A stretch of 64,000 nt of DNA from assembly GCA_023014365.1 (NCBI GenBank), contig JAEBUN010000005.1:744001-808000 (forward strand). The letters run 5' to 3'. This DNA comes from Lepiota brunneoincarnata (Eukaryota; Basidiomycota; Agaricomycetes; Agaricales; Agaricaceae). Under the pieces are notes generated by a model. That model was not told the origin of the DNA and made no database searches. It saw only the letters and a program-made list of their open reading frames with translations. The translations under genes and the position numbers were made by a program. This document shows positions 11,421 to 22,331 of this stretch, piece by piece (within the stretch, counting starts at the first letter, position 1; every line of letters begins with the position of its first letter).

Positions 11421-12209
11421 GGCTCTGGACAGGCCGAAGCCAGCATATCACTATAATCATAGTTGTTCAAAATAGTTCATCCATCCACTGGGTAGATTTG
11501 TGTAGGACCAATGTCACCCGGTACTTAAGATCAATCAACGGTACAATATAATTTACTTCGTACCAGTGGCATGCTGGTGGGTAAAAAAGAACATCTGACC
11601 ACGAAAGCTGGTTCCATTCTTCTGCGATGATTTTGAGGCCGTGGTCTCCGGTCAGGTGGTGATATCTGAAGACTGGAGACGACCATTCCCAAAGACCTCC
11701 CAGTTTAAACTGGACCTCTCCAGAGGCATCAAGTAACAAAAGCACCTATGTAAGCATTGGACTTGCAACGATCGTGATTATGTGTACTAGCCCTTAGATA
11801 AATAACAAATCGTGGTGTAAACAATCATCATCATCATCTTCTTCTCCGGATACCGTCATCTTCCTTACCCTCGATACGCGTATTTTCCCTAATCCGAATA
11901 GACTATCAGGACCACTCTTGTCTCGTGTGACCTTATGAGTCCCTGATACTAGTGAGCCTACGGGCTTACATACAATCTATGAGGTCGAGCAAGGCTGCTG
12001 AATTGACAAGCTATGGCAATTTTTGACCTGGATACCTACTTCCGTGGCTCGGTCCGTTGGTTGGGTGCTCGGTGCTCAGCGGTGAAGTAGAGATTTGCAA
12101 ATTTGTAATTCAAAATGTCTAACTCATACCGAGAAGAAGTAAGTCCCTTCCTAGATACTGTCCAATGTCGATGTCCGATACAATGATCAATATCGCAAGA
12201 AAAACCACT

Positions 12210-13830
12210 TCACCCCAAGGTAATGGCAGAGGTAGGAATACGATCAGTAGTACGGCCCAGGATAGGCTTTTCACGGAAGGCCTCTCTGATATGGAGTACC
12301 ATCCGACTGGATAGCACTGCCCGCGACATGCGACATATGCTTCATCAAATATTTAGTCAATGCAAAACCCAGTCTGCCTTGAGCCCATACTCACTACATA
12401 ACCATTAGTGGATTCTCTTGCTGGAAAATAAAGATAATGATCGATTGATCAATTTCTGAAATAATCTCCTTGACTTTTAACATTTTTGTCCTTACCGCAA
12501 GCTTGTAAGTAGCAAGGAATTCTGCCATGGAGCCTCCTAGATCGGTGATTTGTTAGTCCATACGTTGGCACTTGCCTACGTCCGTCATCATTCTCACCTA
12601 GAAAATATAGATACGTCAATATCCCTGTGCCAGGCATTCTCAGCTTTAAGCATATTGATCTGCAGAGGAAATCACCTTCAGTGTAGACCACCTTGACTAT
12701 TGTTGGTTTACGGGAACCAGGAATGGACTTGGCTGATACGGCCATCTAGCAGATGCATTGTGAAGACAATGCAAAACAGAGCTCCCACCTCGTAAAGAAA
12801 CAAGAGATGGGATAGAGATCAAGACCAGCAGTACTTTGGGAGCGGGCGTAAATATAATGGCTTTACGCGAATCCATGGGCTGAGTAGAGGACGCACTTGT
12901 ATTGTAACCCAAAGCAAACCCATAGAAAATGTGGATCTTGGATGGTTCCGTCGTAATCGCAAGACAGCCTGGGATCGGGGGTAGACTGAAAACTGAAATG
13001 GATCCTCTCGTATTAGGGGACGGTAAAAGTAACCAAGGGATAATCAAATATTCAACTGACGTTTGAAGGATGTAACGGACTTTTCCATCATGACTCCACC
13101 AGCAATGAAGCTACCCAGAAAATAACACAAGAATACGGCTATGAGCCACTTGTTCATATTCCAGACCGCCCAGAGGCGAAGTGTCAGGATCACTGGGATC
13201 AAATTGAGCAGCGGATTGAATGTCTAAATAATTCTTACACTCTGAACAGAACAATCCAACGATGTATAACCCTACATTTGCATGGTCAGCAGTGCATAGG
13301 TGAAACAAAGGGGGGGTAGTGTTACAAGCGGAAAACTGCAAGACCAAATAGCAGTGGGGACCCATACCCGATACGTTGTCACCTACGGGGGTTCATAAGC
13401 GATGGTGGAAACTCGCTCCCTGTGTCAAAGGAAGAGCTCACGAAAATGGTTGAGAACGATTTCGGCCACTGGCAGGTATCGATTGAACAAAAACAGGGCC
13501 TTCAAGATATTCCATTTTGCTCCCCATATAAGCTCAACTTCGAGGCCCACTGTCAGTAAATAGTCGTAAATCTTTTATTCAGGGGTCAGCTCCCGAGAGG
13601 CAATAGTACCAACAGCAGCATACATAAAATGCGGCCATCGACACTAGATGACGTTAGTCTAGCAGCCTTTCAGAACAATAGGGATATATGACGCACTGTC
13701 GATATACTACTCAGTCGTGAGGTTAGGTTACGGTTGTAAATCCCAAGAGATACAGACGCACTCGGCCAATTTGATAATTTTCCAACGCCCGCAAAACGGG
13801 GTTGAACAATGCGGACTCGATGGATGTCAT
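12210..13830 (-). CDS. DUF6533 multi-pass membrane protein, tandem copy a
   Basis: Minus-strand exons 13830-13762, 13706-13697, 13643-13624, 13571-13442, 13382-13326, 13271-13239, 13192-13061 and one from 12992 join in frame. Exons 2 and 3 are only 10 and 20 bases. The joined protein starts MTSIESALFNPV and reads IYDYLLTVGLEVELIWGAKW, the DUF6533 signature (helix, YDYLLT, acidic residue, IW.KW). Further membrane helices follow (LILTLRLWAVWN, PIPGCLAI region, VLLVLISIPS). The C-terminal exon (SRAVLSSRMVLHIREAF) ends with a stop at 12212-12210. Internal C-terminal exon borders between 12700 and 12300 are less certain. DUF6533 proteins are fungal seven-helix-like membrane proteins of unknown function, expanded in basidiomycetes. 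No inactivating change is obvious in this copy. Confidence 0.72.
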
Positions 13831-14828
13831 TTTAAAACGTGGGGTACTTCAGACCAGCCTGTGGCATGGCAGGAAGCGTATCCGCGGGATGCTAAATACC
13901 TTGGGCAGGAAGCAACCACTGGACACCCCTGCCAACGACACGAGCTGTATCTGAGCTGCCAAATATCCCTCTTCTTCATGATTTGATAGCCTTATTTTTC
14001 TCAAGACATTCTAGTCCTTTTTGCCATGTTCATAGATAAATATCTGAATCACGACGTCGCCAGGGCACATACGTACTCCCACAATTGGATCGTTCGCGGG
14101 GCAAGAATCGCCATCGACGACCAACATCAGATCCAATTTTGGTGACATTTCCAACCATCAAATGGTAGAAAAGTATCTACAGTTACCTGCAACAATCGAC
14201 ATCCGCCGTGATAGGGACCACAGAGCGCTTATCTCGAATCCTGACCCACGACAGGTTGGACTATATCATATTGAACCATCACTACTCATTGAACCACTAG
14301 GCCTCCGATCAGTCGAAAGTACCTCAGGTCTCGGGAGTGATGTGGGGCTCCAAAAGCATATGGTTAACCATGTTATTCCCTGCAGATTCTATAGATTGGA
14401 TAAGGTAGAGTGTCCCCAGGCATCATCGTGTGCCTAAACATATATATCATCAATGAAATATGGGGCTGAAATCTGCCCTTACTAGTAGATCAACGTCCCA
14501 TGGGGTTCGACTGGACACGATCAACACAGCATGTCGACTGGGATTGTGTGGACGGCGGGCGCTCCCCTCAAGGTCTATGCATAATTTAATCTATCTGTCG
14601 GGGGGATTGACCACCATAATCCATCAAAGACCTTCGATACCTTCCTTAATAATATTAGCAAGGCGTGTCCATGTTTGACCTCATCACACACGTCCTGATC
14701 TACCAGCAGAAGGCTTAGTTGGGTGGAATGCTATTGAGTATGGTGGCTACCATTCTTCTATTCAAGCGTCTGAAAACAGAGAAAAGAAAAGTCCAAGTCC
14801 GCAAATGCCCATGTCCCGAGAAAACTGT
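13831..14828. other. DUF6533 array spacer 1
   Basis: Promoter side of copy a and downstream side of copy b. 14150-14700 is clearly homologous to 16740-17300 (shared CTCCGATCAG and GAAAGTACCTCAGGTCTCGG). No gene is seen in it. Confidence 0.5.
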
Positions 14829-16456
14829 TCATCTCAAACTGATAGCAGTACTAAAATCCTGATCATCGGCCGTGTGACCAAGGCTGGGCTTCTCACTGAA
14901 AGCCTGCCTGATATGAAGGACCATTCGGTTGGCTATGACCGCTCGTGTCATTCGGCAGAAGCTCCATCCGATATCAGCGATGCCAAAAATTATGGCAGTG
15001 GGACCTTTATCTACTCACTAGACATCCATCAAGTGCTCCCCCTGGCTAGATAGGTCAACAACCAATTAACCGATCAGTGGTTGATATGTTCCCTTTGACT
15101 CTTTGTTCTTACCACGACACAAGCAATTGTCAAGTCTACGATGGAGCCACCTAGTTGAATGGTCATTTAGTTTACAGTTTGACCGTTTTCACCGTCATCC
15201 TCAGTTACCTAGAAAGAATGCATATGCCAGTATTCCTGCGTCCCCCCGCCCTCAGCTTTATCCAGATTGAACAGCAGATTAGGGTCACCTTCAGTATAGA
15301 TCACATTGACGATTGTGGGACTACGGAAGCCAAGAGGTTTTGCTAACGCGACTGTTTAGCATGGGTTGTGGAGATGTGCAAAGCGAAAGCCTCACATTTA
15401 GACGATCGGAACAATGGTATGCAAATCAGGACGAGAATTGCTTTAAGGACAAGTGTAAGGATGGTGACTTGGCATGGCATTGCTGATACAAGCACGATAC
15501 CTGTGTTATAGATCATAGCCATTACGAAGATAATGTAGGTCTCGCCACCCAGCGGAGATGAGGAGAATGTGACACAGCCTGGGATAAGGGATAGGTTGAA
15601 CCCTGAACGAATACATTTCGTAAGGAACGAAGTTGAGGATAATTAAACACTTTGCCTTACATATTAGGCCTTCAGAAGTTTTTATCGAGTAAGCCATAGT
15701 AACGCACATAGCTGCCATAAAAACAATCGAAGTTGCAGCTACGAGCGGCTTGTTCATGCCCCAGACCGCGAAAAGGCGAAGTGTTAGGATCACTGAGCCA
15801 TGATGTTGAGCAACACGGATGGCAAGTGTGAATGAGATAATGCCTACACTCGGAGCAACAGAACCCAATGGTGAAGAACCCTGCATTGTACAATCAGAGA
15901 CGCATATACGCAGAACAGAGTGGGAGGAGGAGGATATTACAGCCAGAAACCTGCATAAGAGATGCACAATAGGGGGCTGTATTCGGGGCGTTGTCGCCTA
16001 CAGGATTCATGAGCAAGAGCCGGATACTCTACTTAGTTCAAAGAGCTTAGAACTCACGATAAAAACCGAGGATAATCTCAACCACCGGTAAGTATCGGTT
16101 GATCAGATAAAGAACTTTCACGGTGTTCCATTTCGCTCTCCATATAAGCGTAATTTCAAGACCCATAGTCAAGAAATAGTCGTAAAGCTTTACAATTACG
16201 GGTAAGCTCCTGAAAGGCGACATGTCCGTAGTGGCGTACATAAAATACAGACATTGACGCTGGAGGGTGTCAGCTTAGCAGGAAAACAAATGCATTTGTA
16301 CGAGGACGCACTTGTGGTATACTGTTCAATAGCAGAATAGATCGAGTCAGAGTGTTATGGCTATCGCAACAGGTCTAAATATACTCGTAGAGTTTGATAA
16401 GCTTCAAATGCTTGCCAAGCGGCCTCGGCGGGCGAGGAGGGAAGTGGCGGTGACAT
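14829..16456 (-). CDS. DUF6533 multi-pass membrane protein, tandem copy b
   Basis: Minus-strand exons 16456-16385, 16321-16312, 16259-16240, 16187-16058, 15997-15941, 15880-15848, 15792-15661, 15602-15396 and one from 15342 stay in frame across eight junctions. Exons 2 and 3 are 10 and 20 bases. The start is MSPPLPSSPAEAAWQAF. The DUF6533 core reads FYLYDYFLTMGLEITLIWRAKW, split by two of the introns, and is followed by NRYLPVVEIILGFYRDN, a CCSE loop and LILTLRLFAVWGMNKP. The last exon encodes NRMVLHIRQAFSEKP and ends at 14829. The first donor is GTATAT instead of the GTATGT found in copy c, a possible weak site. In-frame stops at 15343 and 15209 fall in predicted introns, so the C-terminal third needs transcript support. 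Function unknown. Confidence 0.7.
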
Positions 16457-17505
16457 TGTATAGAGAATGCTTTAGAGGAGTTGGTACATGCGAAGTGGGA
16501 AATGCGGGAGATTAAATATGTTGGGGACCCGAGGGTTGAGAGTCATCACCAGACTTGTACTGATTTAACCCGACGTGGGAGATATCTCAGTCGACTCGCT
16601 CTATTCACTGCTCAATATAACATTCGGGTTCGGGATCTATGACCAGAGATTGCCTATTCATTCCACAGGTAGATGCTTACTCGGGAATATTACCATGTCA
16701 ACCAACACAGACAAAAGTAGCTTTGATCACGGTCTCAAAGTTCTAATCATCAAATGGCAGAAATTATTCACAGTTACCGGCAACAATTGACATCCACCGT
16801 GATATGAACCACAAAGTGTATGTCTTGAATCCTAGCCCACCACATGTTGGGCTACATCATATTAACCCATCACCGTTTGTTGAACCACTAAACCTCCGAT
16901 CAGCCGAAAGTACCTCAGGTCTCGGGAACGGTGTGAGGCTCTGAAGGTGTTGTCGCATAAGCATATGGCTAACCATGCTATTCCCTGCAGGCGCTGCGGA
17001 TTGGCTAAGGTGGAGTTTCCCCCAGGCATCATCAGTGTGCCTAAATTAATGAAATATGGGACTGAAATCTGCCCTTAGTAGTAGATCAAAGCCTCAGCGT
17101 GGACATGGGGTCTGACTGGGCGCGATCAACACAGCATGTTGACTGGGGATGTGTGGACGGCAGGCGCTCCCTTCAAGGATTACACATAATTTGAATCCAT
17201 CTGCCAAGCTCGAGGGCTTGACCGCCACAATCCATCAAAGGCCTTCGATACATTCCTTGATAGTATTGACAAGGCGTGTCCACGTTTGACCTCATCGCAC
17301 AATTCCTGATCTACCCGCAGAAGGTTTATTTAGGTGGAGTGCTACTTGTACGGTCGCTACCACTTTGCTATTCAAGCGGCTGAATACGAGAAAAAAGAAA
17401 GAAAATTCCGTCTCGCGCGGTCGGCCCAGAACCGCATACCTCTCGACTGCACCTGTATCGAGCATGCCCCACAGTCCGCAAATGTCAACGTCCCGAGAAA
17501 GCCGT
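16457..17505. other. DUF6533 array spacer 2
   Basis: Promoter of copy b and 3' flank of copy c. 16540-16690 is matched by 19210-19340 (CATTCGGGTTCGGGATCT-like core), and 16740-17300 is matched by 14150-14700. No gene is seen. Confidence 0.5.
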
Positions 17506-19136
17506 TCATCTGAAACTGATAGCAGAACTAAAATCCTGATCTTCGGTCGTGTGACCAAGGATAGGTTTCTCACAGAAGGCCTGCCTGATATGAAGGACCA
17601 TTCGGTTGGATATGACAGCTCGTGTCATTCGGCAGACACTCCATCCGATATCAGCGATGCCAAAAATCTAGGGCAGCGGGACTTTATCTACTCACTAAAT
17701 ATCCATCAATGCACCCCCTGGCTAGAGACGTCAACAAATGATTAATCGGTCAGCGCTTGGTATGGTTCCCTTTGACTCTTAATTCTCACCACGACAGAAG
17801 AAAATGTTAAGTCTACGATGGAGCCACCTAGTCAGATACCTTTTTAGTTTGCAGTTTGACCGTGTCCACCGTCATCCTCAATTACCTAGAAAGAATGCAT
17901 ATGCCAGTATTCCTGTGTCCCCCCGCCCTCAGCTTTATCCGGGTTGAACAACGGAGTAAGGTCACCTTCAGCATAGATCACCTTGATGATTGTGGGGCTA
18001 CGGAAGCCAAGAATAGAGTTTGCTGACGTGATTGTCTAGCATGGGTTGTGAAGATAGCACAAAGTGAAAGCCTCACATCTAGACGATCGAAAAAATGGAA
18101 TGCAGATTAGGACGAGCATTGCTTCGAGGACAAGTGTAAGAATGATGACATGACATGACATTGCTGATAGGTACGATACCTGCGTTATAGATCATGGCCA
18201 TTATGAAGATAAGGTAGATCTTGCCACCCAGTGCAGACGGAGAGAACGTGACACAGCCTAGGATAAGGGATATGTTGAACCCTTGAAGGGATCCCTTTCA
18301 TAAGGAACAAGCCGAGGATAATTAAACGCTTGGCCTTACATATTAGGCCTTCAGATAGATTTTACTGAGTAAGCCGCAACAACGGACATAACTGCCAGAA
18401 AAGCAAGCAAAGTTGCAGCTATGAGCGGCTTGTTCATGTTCCAGACCGCCCAGAGGCGAAGTGTTAGGATCACTGAGCCATGATGTTGAGTAACACAGGT
18501 GGCAAGTGGGAATAAGATAATACTCACACTCGGAGCAACAGAGCCCAATGGTGAAGAACCCTGCATTGTACAATCAGCGATGCATGTGCACAAAACAGGG
18601 TAGGGGGAGGAGGATATTACAGCCAGAAGCCCGGATAAGAGCTGCACAATGGGGGGTCGTATTCGGGGCATTATCGCCTACGGGATTCATGAGCAAGAGA
18701 GGATACTCTACTTATGTCAGAGAGCTTAAAACTCACGATAAAAGCCGACGATAATCTCAGCCACTGGCAAGTATCGGTTGATTAGATAAAGAACTTTCAC
18801 GGTGTTCCATTTCGCTTTCCATATAAGCGTAATTTCGAGACTCATAGTCAAGAAATAGTCGTAAAGCTTTACAATCATGGGTAAGCTCCTGAAAGGCGAC
18901 GCATCCACAACGGCGTACATAGAATGCGGACATTGACGCTGGAGGGTGTCAGCTTCGCAGGAAAACAAATGCATTTGTACGAGGACGCACTAGTGACATA
19001 CTGCTCGATACCAGAATAGATTGAATCAGAGCGTGATGGCTATCGCAATAGGTCGAAAACATACTCGTAGAGTTCGATAAGCTTCGAATGCTTGCCAAGC
19101 ATCCTGGACAGGCGAAGTGGGAGGTGGCGGTGGCAT
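17506..19136 (-). pseudogene. DUF6533 multi-pass membrane protein, tandem copy c, frame-disrupted
   Basis: Exons 19136-19065, 19000-18991, 18938-18919, 18866-18737, 18677-18621, 18560-18528 and one from 18472 match copy b base for base in position and phase. They give MPPPPPTSPVQDAWQAF and the DUF6533 core LYDYFLTMSLEITLIWKAKW. In exon 7, near 18362-18350, one extra base relative to copy b turns the frame into a premature stop after VVAAYSVKSI. Exon 8 is two bases shorter than in copy b near 18175. The C-terminal exon (NRMVLHIRQAFCEKPILGH) is still open to 17506. Either this copy is a recent pseudogene or the +1 is one of the assembly errors seen elsewhere. Confidence 0.6.
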
Positions 19137-20750
19137 TGTACACAAAGTGCTTTAGAGGTTGGTACGGCACATGCGAAGCGGGAAATGTGGTCGCGAGAGA
19201 TTAAATGTGTTGGGGATCCGAGGGCTGAGGCTCATCACCAGACTCGCACTGATTCAAGTTGACGTGAGAGATATTTGAGTTCCTCTGTTCCTTGCTCAAT
19301 AAAACGTTCGGGTTCGGGATCTGCAACCAGAGGTGCCCCATTCATTCCCGCAAGTAGACGGGACATGTCACCTAGTCGGGAGTATCACCACGTCAACCAA
19401 CACAGGGAAACTCTGCCAATTCAACCCTATCTAGGTCTGACTAGAGCTGCGGTTGTCTGTCATAATCATAATCAATTATAAGGAGAAGTGACGTTACCAA
19501 TAAATTTCCAGGCATTGGGACTGATCAGCTGATCAAGATGTAGCATTGCCGACGCTGTCCTATCCTTAACAGCACAATAGCAGAAAGTGGCAGGATCCAC
19601 CCCCTGCGAAGAATCGGTTGGCACGGAGATATGACACCACGGGGCCCGGAACCCCAGCGGTATCCATTACCTACTCACGCGAAGTATGGCAGGCCAGGTA
19701 TATACCAGTGCTTAGGGCCAATAGCTCTGGTCAATACAGTCGTCCATCGGTGCTCCGAGCTTGAAAGTAACACATCCGGAGCAGGCCTAAGGTGGACAAC
19801 AATGTTAGTTTGATCGAGTTGCTGGAGTGCTTCCCTTTTATTGTTTCATCATCTGCCGTCCAGAGTTCCGATTCTAAGCAGGTCTCGTGGGGACGGAACA
19901 AAACTGCCCTTGTTGACTATCTGAGTTCCTATGGAGAGATATTCGACGCCCATTCTGTGGGAATGTCTATTTAGATGTGCGAATCACCGCACGACTCCCT
20001 CTTCGTGGGCGCTGGCGTTGGGGGTCGAGGACACATCTTGGTTCGATTCCAAGACCCTCGCACTTTCGCAGCTTGCTGCCCTATCTTCCGAGACGGCCGG
20101 CCTGACGCTTAAGTAAGGATCTGGCTAAGGAATTACACACAGACAGACAGACGAAAAAGCCGTAGTGTAGAAGACTACGCATTGGGCCGGCCTCTCATCA
20201 GGTACCATGCCATGAGGGGTCCGAGTGGGAGGGATGCCCCAGGCCCAGCTAATTCTGTCGCTACATGAGCCAAGGCGGGTTAGGGCAGCGGTTAAAGCCC
20301 TCTGATGAGCCCCTTCGCAAGGGCGAAACCCGCATAAGTCCCCCCACACATCATAGGTAACTAGTTAAAAATAGCAAGTAGTCTGGGGCTTTGATGAACG
20401 ATCCTAGTTCCTATTAGGACACAGCCCTGATGTGCCATAGTGGATGGCACCAGCCTTAGCGCAGTCAAGGTCCTGAGAAAAAGTCCGAATGGGGAAAGGA
20501 GACGAGAGCTCTGGTCACATAATCAAGAGCGTTGGCATAGCGGTTTTTTCGTTGGGACATGACAGGGAAGCAAATATTACGAATATGGGTCCTCCTTGGT
20601 CTGAAACGCATGGCTTTCCTGTGGCGTCTTGGTGAAAGCTTGCAATTAGTGAGAACGAACCATAGTCGTGCTGAAAACTTACTCACACAACGTCATATCG
20701 TCTGACGCCTTGATGCTGAGCGCGCTAAGCTTTCATTCCAGAAGTGGGCA
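19137..20750. other. gene-poor, repeat-derived region
   Basis: The left part (19137-19345) is the upstream block of DUF6533 unit c. Small plus frames at 19792-19974 and 19931-20116 have no recognisable domain. 20130-20360 is GC-rich and starts with an AGACAGACAGACG microsatellite. It has the look of a degraded transposon end, but I cannot name the family. Nothing else is supported. Confidence 0.4.
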
Positions 20751-20933
20751 ATGGTAAGGTATATCAGTGAGGAGATCAGACAGGCAGCGTTGAGAAATTA
20801 CACACGCGACCTCGTATTGCCTGAAACCTCGATGGGGTGTAGGAGGTTCGCTAGTGAGGAGATCAAATACGTAGAGGCGCTGCTTTCGGACAATACATCG
20901 ACCAACAACCACACATCCATCCACCCCTACTGA
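20751..20933 (+). pseudogene. N-terminal fragment of a Tc1/IS630-like transposase
   Basis: The short frame begins MVRYISEEIRQAALRNY, the helix-turn-helix start typical of basidiomycete Tc1/mariner (IS630-like) transposases. It then jumps to RRFASEEIKYVEALLSDN, which matches the usual later segment before the DDE domain. The intervening helices and the entire catalytic domain are missing. It sits 90 bases left of a TA-flanked inverted-repeat element that could have used the same class of enzyme. Family assignment is from motif memory and is moderate. Confidence 0.5.
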
Positions 20934-21021
20934 TGATTTATAAACGGTCCACCAGAACCTCCTCGTTCTCTTCACAAAGTTCAGACTCCTCCGCTTCACC
21001 GTTTCCATTTCTCAATCAATA

Positions 21022-21730
21022 CAGTCGACTCTGAAATAACCTATAATTTTGGTGGACACCCTAAAACCGTGGGTTACGCATAGAGTATGGGTTGCTACAA
21101 AGGCCTTTCCGGACCGGGGTTCCCGGAGCGGGCGGGCCTAAACTCAAGTATTTATAACAAAGGTATATAGTCGTTCTACTACAGCTGAGTAGAAGAAAAA
21201 TAGTCCAGTAATAAATGTCGGCCGGAGTGTGCAAGGCCCTTCAAGCCGGGTCTGGTGGCTAAACTTCAGGGGGGCTGCCTCGAGCCGACATGCAAATTCG
21301 GAATCCACATCAGCTATATGTTGTTGAATAGTCTGTGACGTTGTATGAGCTCGTTGGCGGGATGGCCTGGGGGGACTTCTTCCACATCGTCACCGTGATC
21401 TTCTCCACCATTAATTTTCATCGTCTTTGTTGCCGTTCTCTTCGCATTAACTGAGTCAGCAATTTCCTGATCATTCTCATCATGATCAAGCCATTCCTCT
21501 TCCTCAGGAAAGCTTCTCTGCCTGGCTAAGACATGCCAAAAGTACATTCCTATGTATTTTTTGCTCGGGAGACTACTGAGTTTGGTAGTCCTGGACACCC
21601 AAAACGGTCCACATATGGGTTAGGACCCCCGAAAACCTTATGGGTTTAAGGGGTAATGAAGAGTTATGGGTTGTCCCCACCCACCAGATCGGTGGCAGCC
21701 CAAATCCATGGGTTATTTCATAGTCAACTG
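21022..21730. mobile_element. non-autonomous Tc1/mariner-type element (MITE-like), 709 bp
   Basis: The left end reads CAGTCGACTCTGAAATAACC and the right end, reverse-complemented, reads CAGTTGACTATGAAATAACC: two mismatches in 20 bases. Both termini are flanked directly by the dinucleotide TA (21020-21021 and 21731-21732), the target duplication of Tc1/mariner/pogo elements. The inner ends also share CCATGG-like and GGGTTAT-like motifs. A 94-codon minus frame (21598-21314) with a very acidic stretch (EEEEWLDHDENDQE) lies inside; it has no transposase motif I can recognise. Confidence 0.75.
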
Positions 21731-21732
21731 TA

Positions 21733-22331
21733 CTCCACTGGATGTCGGCGCCCGACCTAGCCCTGACATGCACCCACGCCACACAACGGCGTTTCAACCA
21801 GTCATTCGTTCCAAACCTTTTTTTTTTGTCCTTCTACTGACCTCCGAATCCTTGGGTCTGCTGCGGTCTGCGCTCGTGTGATTGGCAAATACAATTGCAC
21901 TCGCCGTATTGTGCACTTCAACCCTTCAACTTATTTCCAGAGCCAAGCGCCCTCGGTTCGATTGACTTTCCACCCGTCTCTTGGTCACTGGAACGCTCGT
22001 CGGACAAGGACAAGGACACTGGGCCAGCCCTTTCACTTACGGTCTGTTCCCGAACCAGAAATTCCTCTCTCAGCTCTGCAGCCGCATCTTGCGGAGCAGT
22101 ATGTTCTTGCTTGTTATGAAAGACTTTCTGGTCTACAGCTACCTACAAGCTATTGTTTCTCCGGGCACCACCATATCTTACCCAACCAAGGAAGTGAGAC
22201 AAGGTAGGAGTTGTCACAGAATAAGACAGGATATAACATAAAACCGGTCGTACATATGATGCACACAGCATAAGAACTTAGAACCCACCGTGGGGTGAAA
22301 CCTATATCAAACATAAAGCCTTGTCTCGCGA
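21733..22331. other. intergenic, 3' flank of the NEDD1-like gene
   Basis: No recognisable gene or repeat apart from an 11-base T run near 21820. Confidence 0.4.

Larger units (their letters stand above)
5160..12110. repeat. tandem segmental array, period about 2.69 kb, carrying GH24 lysozyme copies
   Basis: Equivalent landmarks recur at near-constant spacing. Lysozyme start codons lie at 6684 and 9371, and the lysozyme 3' ends at 5820, 8506 and about 11199. A downstream block containing ACCTGTACGATATATCAG and a TAGTATGTTGTAA-like core recurs near 5620, 8045 and 10735. An upstream block (CCAATGT..CCGGTA, then TTCTTCTGCGAT) recurs near 6820-6970, 10030-10120 and 11510-11640. A third block (GACAAGAAGTGTCTAT) recurs near 7747 and 10297, with a weaker match near 12010. 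The copies differ by many substitutions and small indels, so the duplications are not very recent. Confidence 0.8.
12210..19330. repeat. tandem array of three DUF6533 gene units, period 2.62-2.68 kb
   Basis: Start codons lie at 13830, 16456 and 19136, and C-terminal ends at 12210, 14829 and 17506. Every exon border of the first seven exons is conserved between copies. Units b and c are the most alike, and their shared similarity extends about 190 bases upstream of the gene (16465-16655 against 19170-19335). Unit a is the most diverged. The array directly abuts the lysozyme array on its left. Confidence 0.85.

Noticed and set aside
5160..19330. CRISPR or phage-derived island because of the phage-type lysozyme and regular spacing
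   Set aside because: Introns, signal peptide and kilobase-scale diverged units show eukaryotic tandem duplication; no short direct repeats with spacers and no phage genes.
20020..20100. tRNA-like stem CTTGG-TTCGATT-CCAAG
   Set aside because: A perfect T-arm is present, but no matching acceptor, D-arm or anticodon arm can be folded upstream; at most a tRNA-derived repeat relic.
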